A stretch of DNA of 64,000 nucleotides from Cranoglanis bouderius (Eukaryota; Chordata; Actinopteri; Siluriformes; Cranoglanididae), in contig CM042559.1 of assembly GCA_023630585.1 (NCBI GenBank), forward strand, positions 1,724,501-1,788,500, read 5' to 3'. A program made the translations under genes and the position numbers. Within the stretch, counting starts at the first letter, position 1, and each line of letters opens with the position of its first letter. Shown one piece after another: positions 24,727 to 33,656 of the stretch. The notes under the pieces are model-generated. The model searched no databases. It saw only the letters and a program-made list of their open reading frames with translations, and was not told the origin of the DNA.

Positions 24727-27719
24727 GATAAACAAATAAAGACAAAAAGCTAAACAAACATTAAAGTTGAGTATTTTGAGTAGTTTTTGAGTTTGTATGT
24801 CAAATATAGTATTCCCCTTATACCACAGCGATTTGCCAATAATTTTTTATTTATTAATGAATGACACATTGCACTTTCTTAATTTTCATAGTTTTCATAG
24901 TTTTGAGTCTTCAGGACAGAGGAGTTTACACTTTCTGGTTTCTCTGTAACATGACAAGCAGCTGATTTTTTTTTTACTTCAAGAGAGAAAAAAAAATAGA
25001 GGCTGGTGAGGAAATGGCTGTAAAGAACTCCTATAAAGTAAGTGATAACAGGAACAACTCTTAGTTCAGTAAACTAATTTTTACAAAGCACTGACACTAC
25101 TTCCATGAATGTTAAGTAAACATCTCCTAACAAAAAACCCACCATATCAATGATTATATGCTTTTCTTTGTGATACAATAACATATTTTAATTAGTTTAT
25201 GGTTAGACTTAGATTAAGTGGAGCATCTGGCATACAACTCACTGTAAATGGGCTGTTATTGGAGTGATAATGTATTAGAACGAGCACATTAATATAACCA
25301 ATCATTTACAGTCATAAATATTCAGATCCGTGCTGCTACTGAAAATCAATCAACACATTCTGATTCAAGAATTCAGTTGTGGTATAATTATTTTAATCAC
25401 TCAATCTCTGTTAAAAGAAAAATTATTTGACTATAATTTGGGTGTGCTGTCATAGCTCACACTATATGTATGCTGCTTAAAATTATAGTACCCCAGTGTA
25501 AAATGCCTTTGCGCATCTCTGATATGGTAATAGTATCACCACACTAATTCCTTATCATTGACATTTCATTTAGGTTATAGTGATAACGTGAAGTGTTTCT
25601 TCTGCAATGGTAGTTTGAGGAACTGGGAGCCTGGAGATGATCCGTGGCAGGAACATGCCAAGTGGTTCCCACGGTAAAACATTTTTCCACATGATACATT
25701 CACAAATAGATAAATACATACACAAAGCTAAATGAAAAAGCACTGTATTACATGGGCTGTTGACTGTGACATTACTGATTCATTGATTCACATCAGTTGA
25801 TTCTTGAGTCTGTATGTGAGAACATAATTTTTACTAGTAAAATAGTGGCTGCAAGAACTGGACTGAATACTAAAGTAATTGTTCAAAAATATTCAAACCA
25901 ACAGCCTAGAACTGAAATGGACTTTTAAATAGATTATACTAGATTTGACACCAGCCTGCCAATCACCTTTCAATTTACTGCACTTTTAAATACTGAAGAC
26001 ATTGTTAGAGGTGATGTACATTTTTATTTAACATTTTAATATACACATTTTAATATCCATGGTTGATAGTTTTCATTTCAGAATTAATTGTTTAAATTTT
26101 GTTGTTAAAATTAGTTTGAAAAGGTTCTTGGTCCTAAGTGGTCACTGTCATTCTTTTTCTTTAAGGTTATATTATCTCGAAGAGCTGTATTTTCATCAAT
26201 AATTTTCATCAAAATGACTTTGGTTGCTGTCTTAAGTAACTTGCAAAATATGCTATTTTATGAAGATGCATGACATATATCCCCAATTAACTATTTTTCA
26301 GTTCCAGTCTGTAATGTTATAAAATGTGAAACGGTTCAAGGGAATGAATATTTATTCAAGGCACTGTACTTTCTTTCTATCTTTGTTTTTTCTTCCTTTC
26401 ATTATTTCTTTCTTTCTCTATTCTACATTAGATGTGAGTATTTGATGCAGTCAAGAGGACAAGAGTACATCAACCATGTACAACAGTCATCCTTCAACAT
26501 GTCAGAGTTGGCAGTGTGTATCTTTCATTCTGTAACACTTGCTAATGAACTACTTGTAAGTTCAAGTGATCTTGGAGACTAATGACAATAACAAATGTTT
26601 ACAGAGTGAAGCCCAGAATTCAACTGCAAGAAATATTACCACTGGACATGGTAAGCAAAAACAAGAAAGGAAGGATAGTCTAATCTGGCTTCCCTAAAGC
26701 AGTGTAGTGTTAAAATTATCCTATGTCATCTTGTTTTCAAAGTATGTGTCTAACTACCTGAAATCAAGTACTAAGGACTACATGATTAATGCATTCTATT
26801 GTATCAATATCAGTGTATTCACTGGCCTTTTATCTCCATATAGTGTGTCAGTATAACTGTCAGTGTTAAAGTGTATTCTTTACATCAAAGTATAACCACT
26901 TATAAAAATATAGCTCCGTGTTTTCTTGAACACGGGACTTAGAGAGACTAATGCACTGTTACACACTCATTTGTGTTCTCCCCATGCAACGGTAAGATGT
27001 GATGAGTGGGCAGAGTGTACCAGCAGCAGCCATGTTCTCGCCGGTGGTGCAGGCGGTTCTGCAGATGGGTTTTGAGCAAGCGTCGGTTGAGAGCCTGGTT
27101 CAGTCTCACTTCCTGCTCACCGGCCACCATTACACTTCTGTCTCCGACCTGGTGGCTGACGTCCTGCAGGCTGAAGAGGAGGGGAGGCAAGGCAGTGATA
27201 ATAACACAGGTGCTGAGAGCATTCACTGCTTTTCAAAAGATAGACAGGCATAAAATAGATGGAGAGATTCATATCTATCCATATGTATAGCAATTGCACC
27301 TGCAATTTAGTGCATGACATAAATAATGCTAACTAAGAAAAAAAGATATACACATTACATCATGTGCTGGCTCCTTCTCAAAAGTGAATTAAAAAAAATT
27401 TTTTAGAGCCTGTGGTGAGGCAGAGCAGCAGTGCCAATGGAATGAAACTGCAGACCTCACTTGGGGAGAAAGGTCTGAATTAAAGCTGTTTCACTTTTAC
27501 TGTGCTTGTGGACATGATTATATTCATGAAAATATAGTCTTATTTCCACATATGATATTGTGACATACTGTATGTTATAAGAGGTGACCTTGCAAGTATC
27601 TATCCATGTATTCTCTTGCTACTGAAATTCACACGAGCTGTTTATAAGAAAAAGGCAAATCAAATAACAATTTAATAAGTGTCGTTATGAACTCGGGTGA
27701 CTTGTAGCATCCTGACATG

Positions 27720-27771
<52 letters not shown>

Positions 27772-27978
27772 GCAGTTTTGGTGACCCCGAGTGCTGAGGA
27801 ACAGTTGAAGCAACTTCAGGAGGAACGAACCTGCAAAGTATGTATGGACAAACTGGTGTCCATGGTGTTTATCCCCTGCGGTCACCTGGTTGTGTGTTCT
27901 GAGTGTGCAGCCAGTTTACAACACTGCCCCATCTGTAGAGCAGTGATACGTGGCAGCATGCGTGCCTTCATGTCCTGA
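18625..27978 (+). CDS. birc7: Inhibitor-of-apoptosis gene: BIR-BIR-UBA-RING, seven exons
   Basis: Exons 18625-19108, 25574-25673, 26432-26513, 26605-26650, 26997-27209, 27407-27472 and 27776-27978 join in frame (phases 1,2,0,1,1,1) to 1194 nt including the stop, 397 residues. The ATG at 18625 is the first in frame. Two BIR domains each hold CxxC-x16-H-x6-C zinc ligands. A UBA-like region and a C3HC4 RING end in FMS-stop, as in XIAP and BIRC7. The second BIR keeps the groove residues used to bind IAP-binding motifs (W, acidic, W in the DDPWQEHAKW block), so it is caspase-9/SMAC-type. Two BIRs with UBA and no CARD argue against birc2/3 (three BIRs plus CARD) and canonical XIAP (three BIRs). Birc7 is the best fit. 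Likely an E3 ligase restraining apoptosis in the cytosol. Confidence 0.75.
19690..19745. repeat. (CTG)n/(GT)n microsatellite
   Basis: A short CTG/CTGCTG stretch grades into about 14 GT units inside intron 1 of the IAP gene. Confidence 0.9.
20687..21088 (+). mobile_element. RTE-type LINE 3' end with 16-bp TSD
   Basis: A 5'-truncated 402-bp insertion encodes the C-terminal end of an RTE-like ORF2 (LRWFGHVQRR, GRPKRRFMDVVKED, MIRCDDP-stop) with a GAA-rich tail. It is flanked by ATATTAAATAATGCAC (20671-20686) and ATATTAAATAATTCAC (21089-21104), 15 of 16 identical. The same stretch occurs nearly identically at 51663-52064. It is inserted in sense in intron 1 of the IAP gene. Confidence 0.88.
21897..22335. 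repeat. Teleost interspersed repeat
   Basis: The left edge ACATTTACATTTATGGCATT...CCAGAGC and the interior (GGGGAAGTTCATTCCACCAC, AGAAAAGCCTTGATGT) are blocks of a very common fish interspersed repeat. The minus-strand 87-codon frame is incidental or a remnant of unknown type. Confidence 0.55.
22340..23040 (-). pseudogene. Rex1/CR1-like LINE fragment
   Basis: Minus-strand fragments GYISKCIEDITVSKNIT (about 23035), ANQKLWLMAEVQSLLRACD and HKTTGPNNIPGRVLREF (about 22660) align in order with the plus-strand LINE at 8812-9300. The intervening part is deleted and stops interrupt it. It lies in intron 1 of the IAP gene, antisense. Confidence 0.75.
23041..24660. repeat. Unclassified repetitive intron sequence
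   Basis: This contains blocks such as GCCAGTAGGTGGTGCTGGAAC and TTCGGGGCTTGGCCCCTAATAATAA. A short near-direct repeat lies around 24560-24660, leading into a microsatellite. Non-coding, of the kind shared by many teleost introns. No terminal structures resolved. Confidence 0.4.
24666..24725. repeat. (AAT)n microsatellite
   Basis: About 20 units of TAA at the end of the repeat above. Confidence 0.95.
25574..25673 (+). CDS. birc7: IAP exon 2: BIR2 zinc core
   Basis: The acceptor TTTAG|GTTATAG lies 6.46 kb after exon 1. The frame reads YSDNVKCFFCNGSLRNW and then DDPWQEHAKWFP, supplying two Cys and one His ligand. The donor is CACG|GTAAAA. Reading phase is continuous with both neighbours. Confidence 0.9.
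26432..26513 (+). CDS. birc7: IAP exon 3: end of BIR2
   Basis: The acceptor CATTAG|ATGTGAG completes the final Cys ligand (RCEYLM), followed by the GQEYINHVQ helix that is strongly XIAP-like. The donor is GGCA|GTGTGT. Confidence 0.88.
26605..26650 (+). CDS. birc7: IAP exon 4: linker
   Basis: A 46-nt exon between TTTACAG and G|GTAAGC. It encodes SEAQNSTARNITTGHG, a polar linker between BIR2 and the UBA. Phase fits both sides. Confidence 0.75.
26997..27209 (+). CDS. birc7: IAP exon 5: UBA-like domain
   Basis: The acceptor GGTAAG|ATGTG is followed by a UBA-like fold with VVQAVLQMGFEQASVESLVQ (the MGF loop) and YTSVSDLVADVLQAEEE. Human XIAP has the same arrangement and uses it to bind ubiquitin chains. 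The donor is CACAG|GTGCTG. The acceptor is weak (purine-rich), so the exact 5' edge is the least certain in the gene. Confidence 0.8.
27407..27472 (+). CDS. birc7: IAP exon 6: linker
   Basis: A 66-nt exon after a T-rich acceptor (TTTTTTAG|AGCC), encoding a serine-containing linker (EPVVRQSSSANG...). The donor is AAAG|GTCTGA. It preserves frame. Confidence 0.75.
27722..27768 (+). repeat. (TG)n tract at the last-exon acceptor of the IAP gene
   Basis: About 23-24 TG units end only seven bases before the AG of the exon 7 acceptor. The usual polypyrimidine tract is reduced to TTTT. UG repeats in this position are known to bind TDP-43/CELF-type proteins in vertebrates and to change exon inclusion (CFTR exon 9 is the classic case). 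The effect here is inferred. Confidence 0.9.
27776..27978 (+). CDS. birc7: IAP exon 7: RING finger and stop
   Basis: The acceptor TTTTGCAG follows a long GT repeat. The frame has SAEEQLKQLQEERTCKVCMD, the CGHLVVC segment and CPIC: a C3HC4 RING. It ends SMRAFMS-stop, the conserved IAP terminus needed for RING dimerisation. Confidence 0.92.
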
Positions 27979-28082
27979 GGACTACTACACACACCTGCAC
28001 ACCTGAGAAACAATGCTGAAAAAGCTCCTATAAAAACTAGTTATCTTTGAAGTAGTTAAAAGTATTTAAATATATAATTTAA

Positions 28083-28242
28083 GGCTCCCAACCCTTGTCC
28101 TGGAGTACCCCTGTCTTGGATATTTTAGTGTTTTCCTGCTCCCAAAACACCTGATTCAACCAGTCAGATAATTACCAGCCCTTTCTGGGAAAATACTAAA
28201 ATCTGCCCAAAAGGGGGCACTCCAGGTTCAGGGTTGAGAACC
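28083..28242. mobile_element. Short MITE in the 3' flank of the IAP gene
   Basis: A 160-bp element with diverged inverted ends GGCTCCCAACCC..CCTGGAGTA and CACTCCAGG..GGGTTGAGAACC. Its interior is AT-rich with AACACCTGATTCAACCAG. This matches a common small fish MITE shape. It may lie in the 3' UTR, since no polyadenylation signal was identified before it. Confidence 0.6.
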
Positions 28243-28548
28243 TGTGACGTAGACAACAAAATGTTGACACTATGAAATTAAATGGAATCAAACTGAAGCT
28301 GTTTTCTTTTTTCTTTACTTAAAAAAAAACTAATTCATGTCTACCTTACTGACCCCAGTGAGATAGCATATTTAATGACCAATGGACTTGTGTTGCTTTC
28401 TGAAGTATAATTGGTGTGCCATAAGCATAATTGGTGTGGTAAACATATAGCTAAGGCTAAAGGTGTGGTTTTTCACAGTTTCTCAGGAAAATATGTACAA
28501 CTTTTCCAAACGTTATTAGAAGCTATAGGAAAGGGAAAAAGTAATGTA

Positions 28549-28804
28549 CAGTCAAGTCCATAAATATTTGGACATTGACAAAGTTATTGTTATTTTAGCT
28601 GTCTACCACAGAATATTGGTGAAACATTTAATATGACGGCCAATTTTCAGCTTTAATTTGAGGGTATTTGCATCCGAATTGGGTGAACAGTACTTTTACA
28701 ATACTTTTATATGTTCCCCTCCAATTCTTTTGTATTTGCTAAACACTGAAGAACATTTAGGTGTGAGATCAAAATATGAATATGAGATAGCAGTGATGCA
28801 TGTA
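28549..28804 (+). mobile_element. Tc1/mariner-type terminal fragment
   Basis: It begins TACAGTCAAGTCCATAAATA, a Tc1/mariner terminal sequence preceded by TA, and runs into AT-rich subterminal sequence. It stops where the next element starts. No transposase remains. Confidence 0.55.
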
Positions 28805-28805
28805 C

Positions 28806-29985
28806 TAACCCCATTTCCATAAAAGTTGGGATTTTTTCTAAAATGCAATAAAAACAAAAATCTGTGATTTGTCAAGTCTCATGAAACTTTAATTAACTGA
28901 CAATGTACAAAGAAGAGATATTCAATGCTTTCACTGACCAACTTAATTGTATTTTGTAAATATAAACAAATTTAGAATTTGATACCTTGGACACACTCAA
29001 AAAAAGTTGGGACAGAGGCAAAATAAGATTGAAATGTTTATAGAATATTCAAGTAACACCATTGTGGAGGATCAGGTTAATTGGTAACAGAGGAGGGGAT
29101 CAGGATTTGGCATAAAAGGAGCATCCAACAAAAGCTCAGTCTTTGCTAGCAAGGATGAGTCATGGCTCACCACTTTGTGCAAAACTTCGTGAGAGAATTG
29201 TCAGTAAGTTCAAAAAGAACATTGCTCAATGCAAGATTGCAAAGAATTTAGGTCTTTCACCATCAACAGTGCATAATACTGTGAAAAGATTCCGGGAATC
29301 CGGAGAAATCTCATTGGGTAAAGGGCAAGGCCAGAAAACACTGTTGAATGTGCATGACCTTCGAGCCCTCAGGCGGCACTGCCTGAGAAATCGACATGCT
29401 ACTGTGATAAATATAACCACATGGGCTTGGGAGTACTTCGGAAAACCGTTGTCACTTAACACAGTCCGCCACTGAATCCAGAAATTCAACCCGAAACTCT
29501 GTTACGCAAGGAGGAAGCCACACATCAACTCTGTGCAGAAACGCCACCAAGTTCTCTGGGCCGGAGCTCATCTCAGATGGACTGAAAGGCAGTGGAAACG
29601 TGCTGTGGTCAGATGAGTCCACATTTCAGCTCATTTTCGGGAAAAACGGATGCCGAGTTCTCTGTGCCAAAGATGAAAAAGACCAACCAAAGACTGTTAT
29701 AAGCTAAAGGTGCAAAAGCCAGTATCTGTGATGGTATGGGGGTGCATCAGTGCCCACGGCATGGGTGACTTGCATATGTGTGAAGGTACCGTATACCAGG
29801 TATAATGAGATTTTAGAGAGACATATGCTGCCATCAAGGCAACGTCTTTTCCCAGGAAGTCCATGGCTACTTCAGCAGGACAATGGCAGGCCTCATTCTG
29901 CACATCATACAACAGCGTGGCTTCATAGACACAGAGTGTCTGTGCTTGACTGGCCTGGCCAAATTAAACTGAGTTAAGTAACTAA
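28806..29985 (+). mobile_element. Tc1-like transposon, 3'-truncated
   Basis: The left terminal region has CCCCATTTCCATAAAAGTTGGG. The transposase starts at ATG 29155: a helix-turn-helix region (LREKIVSKF-like, then LGLSPSTVHNTVKRF), a first catalytic Asp in WSDEST at about 29607, and a second in QQDNGRPH at about 29878. A TGA at 29473, further stops and a frameshift break the frame. The sequence ends just after LDWPG at about 29965, before the catalytic Glu. Inactive. Confidence 0.8.
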
Positions 29986-30057
29986 AATACGATTCATGTT
30001 TGTAGAAGGATATAATTAAGAATTATACTGTTACAAGCCAAATTTACCTCCATTCTT

Positions 30058-30760
30058 CAGTGCTGTGAAAAAGTATTTCTTCTGTTTTTGTGTATATCTC
30101 ATACTAAATAGTTTTAGATATTCAAACGGAATACATCAAAAAAGGCAACCTGAGTAAACACACAATACAGTTTTTATTGAAGCAAAAAAAGTTATCCAAT
30201 ACCTATCACCCATGTGAAAAAAGCCCCCTTAAACTTAAAATCTGGTTGTACCACCTTTAGCAACAATGTTGATTAATAACTGGAGATCAGTCTTTCATTT
30301 ACTTCTAGGACTACAATTTATTCATATGCTTTGGATCATTGTCTTGCTGCATAATCCAGTTGTGCTTGAGTTTCTACTTACGGGCTGCAGACCGGACATT
30401 CTCCTTTAGGATTTTTTGGTAGAGAGCAGATGTTTTCCTCAACTGGCACCACCATACTTGACCATAGGTATGATGTTCTTTTTGTGGAATTCTGTGTTTG
30501 GTTTACACCAGATATAATGGGACCCCTGTTTTCCAAACAGTTCCACTCTTGACTCAAGGAATCTTGGAAGGTCGGCCACATCTGGGAAGGTTCACTACTG
30601 TGCCGAGTTTTTCCATTTGGAGATAATGGCTCTCACTGTGGTTCTTTGGAGTCCCAGAGCCATTGAAATAGCTTTGTAACCCTTCCCAGACTGATGTATA
30701 TCAATCACATTCTTCCTAACAATTTCTGGAATTTCTTTCAATTTTGGAATAGAGTGTTAC
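30058..30760 (-). mobile_element. Tc1-like transposon fragment (second family)
   Basis: The left end CAGTGCTGTGAAAAAGTATT is a teleost Tc1-like terminus. On the minus strand there are transposase pieces including FHKKNIIPMVKYGGAS (about 30490-30440) and a helix-turn-helix segment farther up. It is heavily deleted with no intact frame. Confidence 0.65.
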
Positions 30761-31129
30761 TAGGTAAGACCTTTTAACCAGTGCTTAATTTGTAAATCCA
30801 GAACAATAAGAGGGTAGTGATCCGGCAAGTCGAGAGGTATGCGAAAGGTAAAAGTGCTTCTAGAATCTCATGTAGCCAACAATATTCAGTGCTGATAGGT
30901 AGGCCTATGTAATTACTCACACTGGTACAGCGACGTAACGAGCTTATAGCAGTGAGTATTCTCAGTATAAAAAGAAACATTTATGGATGGCACATTCTGT
31001 CAATTTATGTGCTGTCACCTCAGTTAGCTACACATTTTCCTAAAGCACTTTGAAAACAAAGCTACATTTCATACAGTAGGCCTGCACAACATAATCAAGA
31101 AATAAGTGTCTTACCTAAAACAAAATGTA

Positions 31130-31418
31130 ATGAACCCAAGGCTGGGTACAGAGGAACCAGACAGGAAACAGGCTTACTCCGACTTGAAGCATTTTATTTT
31201 CCATATCACTGTATACACACACACACGCACACATGTAGCTCTGTGTGGGCATCACTCTCTCTCTCTCGAGGCGCGTGTCTCTCCTCCTTTCCTTCTCACT
31301 GCAAAACAGAACAATCATTAGTCTCAATTTCCTACAGGTGTGTAAACCTTACCACTCGCTTTCTCTGGCTCCGCCCTCCATTCACAAACTGGTGCTCAAC
31401 CACGCCCCCGCCTCCACA
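31130..31418 (-). mobile_element. LTR (3') of the Gmr1-like gypsy element
   Basis: The final 50 bases (GCTCCGCCCTCCATTCACAA...GCCTCCACA) recur at 38788-38839 at the other end of the same element, which defines this as LTR. It includes a CA microsatellite (31213-31228) and a CT tract (31254-31268). The left border near TGTAATGAACCC is provisional. No matching target duplication was found. Confidence 0.55.
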
Positions 31419-32622
31419 TACCCCCACCGATCCGAACAGAGGGTGAAGGCCCGCCCCAGCAGATAGTAGTAGAGGGTGAGGACCACCCACTTGATGGCCA
31501 GGCACTCTTTCTCAATCGTGCTGTACTTTGTCTCCCATACCGAGAGCTTGCGGCTGATGTACAGCACGGGGCGCTCCACCCCCTCCACCACCTGGGACAG
31601 CACGGCCCCCAGCCCCCTGTCCAACGCATCTGTTTGCAAAACAAAAGGGAGAGAGAAGTCAGGAGAATGTAAAAGTGGTCCGCCACACAGTGCAGCTTTT
31701 ACCTGAGTGAACGCCTGTTGACACGGCTCCGTCCACTGGACCGGGTCTGGTGCCCCCTTTTTAGTGAGATCAGTCAGCGGGCTGGTGACGTCTGAATAAC
31801 TAGGTACAAACCTACGATAATAGCCAGCCAACCCCAGGAACCATCTCACCTCCTTTTTGGTCTTGGGCAGGTCGCAATCGCTGCTGTCTTATCAATTTGG
31901 GGATGCACCTGTCCATGACCCAAGTGGAAGCCCAGATACCGTACTTCCACCCGTCCAATCGCACCCTTCTTTGGGTTGGCCATGAGTCCCGCACGCCTCA
32001 GCGATCTCAGCACCACCCTTAAGTGCTGCATGTGTCGCTGCCAGTCATTACTGTATATAATAATGTCGTCTAAAAAGGCAGCGGCATATGCAGCGTGTGG
32101 ACGGAGTATTCGGTCCATGAGCCGCTGGAACGTCGCGGGAGCCCCAAACAAAACACAAGGAAGGGTCATGAATTGGTGTAAGCTGAACGGGGTTGAAAAT
32201 GCCATTTTTTCCCGGGACATTGGAGTCAAGGGGATCTGCCAATATCCCTTGGTTAAATCCAGTGTCGAATAAAAGCGAGCCGCGCCCAACCGATCGAGCA
32301 ATTCATCAATGCAAGGCATTGGATATGCGTCAAATTTAGACACCGTGTTGACTTTTCTTAAGTCCACACAAAACCGGACCGTCCCGTCGGTCTTGGGAAC
32401 TAAGACCACTGGGCTGCTCCAGTCACTACTCCAGTAGGGTTTTGATATCTATAATTTGGGCTGGGGAGAGGTGGTCCCCGCACGGCACTGAAGGGGACTG
32501 ACTCACCAATTTTAGATCTACCTCTGGCCCTAGCTCCTCCCTTTCAGGAACTACCATTGCCAATGCTACCGATGCCGTCTCCCTCCATAGTTTTAGCAGG
32601 TTTAGATGATAAACCTGCCGTG
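31382..32622 (-). pseudogene. Gypsy reverse transcriptase and RNase H
   Basis: Minus-strand frames carry reverse transcriptase: VLVPKTDGTVRFCVDLRKVN, STLDLTKGYWQIPL, and catalytic FLDDIIIYS at about 32110. The connection and RNase H follow (LQTDALDRGLGAVLSQ, STIEKECLAIKWVV). The segment before RT (VYHLNLLKLW at about 32612-32583) is the end of the integrase-RT linker. About 60 residues are deleted just before the RT core, a frameshift occurs near 31850, and RNase H is truncated near 31440. The upstream part resumes at 37487 beyond the inserted element. Confidence 0.88.
32618..32622. repeat. Target-site duplication CCGTG (left copy)
   Basis: Identical to 37482-37486. The pair brackets the LTR element 32623-37481 and shows that it inserted as one unit. 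Confidence 0.93.
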
Positions 32623-33656
32623 TGTTACGACACTGGGGTTAAGAGGGAGACAGGATGCACTCGCAGGGGAAAGTGGTCAGTTTATTAGGTACAAACAAAA
32701 GGGCACATTCAAAAGTGATGGGACAACAACACAATAAATACAGAGACAAGCACGTCACTTTTCCAAAAGGGGTTAGCCACAGATGAGAACACTTACAGGG
32801 CAAAAACCCAGAAAATCATGAAACAGTAATCCAAAGGCTTTCAGGGCAAAAATCCAGGAAATCATGAAACAGTAATCCAAAGACTTACAGGGCAAAAATC
32901 CCGGAAATCATGAAACAGTAGTCCAAAGGCTCACAGGGCAAAAATCCAGGAAATCATGAAACAGTAATCCAAAGGCTTACAGGGCAAAAATCCAGAAAAT
33001 CATGAAACAGTAATCCAAAGGCTTACAGGGCAAAAATCCAGAAAATCATGAAACAGTAATCCAAAGGCTTACAGGGCAAAAATCCAGGAAGTAGCGAGAC
33101 ATACATTCAGGAACCCGGGAACGCCGGGTAAACAAAAACTTAAGAACTAGCGCAAGGACCAGGGAACACCTGGTAAACAAAAACCTAGGAAAAACTACGA
33201 AGCTTTAGCTTCCTCACTACCTATCATTATCATCAGGAACATATAGTTACGTTTAGCTATCACGAGTCACTTTCAGTTATTCTAAATCAATGCTCCACGA
33301 TGTAGTGGACACAAATAGGGGTTTTAGTAACAACGGTAATCAAAAGGAAATAAGAAGAAACACACGACACCTGGAAACAATACTCAGACAATGACGGTTG
33401 AACCAATGACAGAACATGGGAGGAAACATAGTGTGACATAAACCCAATGGACCAATAAGGAAGTGACATGAAGAGACATGACGTAAACAAAAACAAAGGA
33501 GCACATGGCAACGTAAACAAAACCAGAGTCTTTATGAATGGAATGTCCATCGGAGAGTTTTTTAATAGCGCTGAAAAGCATGTAGATATGCTGCTCCGTA
33601 GCGGGGCAGCGAGATATGCTGCTCCTTCCCAGAGCAGCGATTGGCGAGAGCTAACA
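32623..33656 (-). repeat. 3' LTR of the gag-only element (1034 bp)
   Basis: It has the same borders as the 5' LTR. It differs mainly by carrying six full 46-bp minisatellite units against three, which explains the 139-bp length difference. On the minus strand U3 contains CCAAT-type (TATTGGTCC) and CRE-like (ACGTCATG) motifs. Confidence 0.93.
32797..33090. repeat. 46-bp minisatellite inside the LTR
   Basis: Six full units plus a partial one, each containing ACAGGGCAAAAATCCAG and ATCATGAAACAGTAATCCAA. The 5' LTR has three full units (from about 36757) and the solo LTR at 58578 has one. Copy number is therefore unstable, even between two LTRs of one insertion. Confidence 0.93.

Noticed and set aside
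29697..29977. Small ORFs on both strands near 29.7-29.98 kb as genes
   Set aside because: They are fragments and shadows of the broken Tc1 transposase.
32797..33090. Regular 46-bp repeats resembling a CRISPR array
   Set aside because: Units are contiguous without unique spacers, lie inside an LTR and the DNA is vertebrate. It is a minisatellite.
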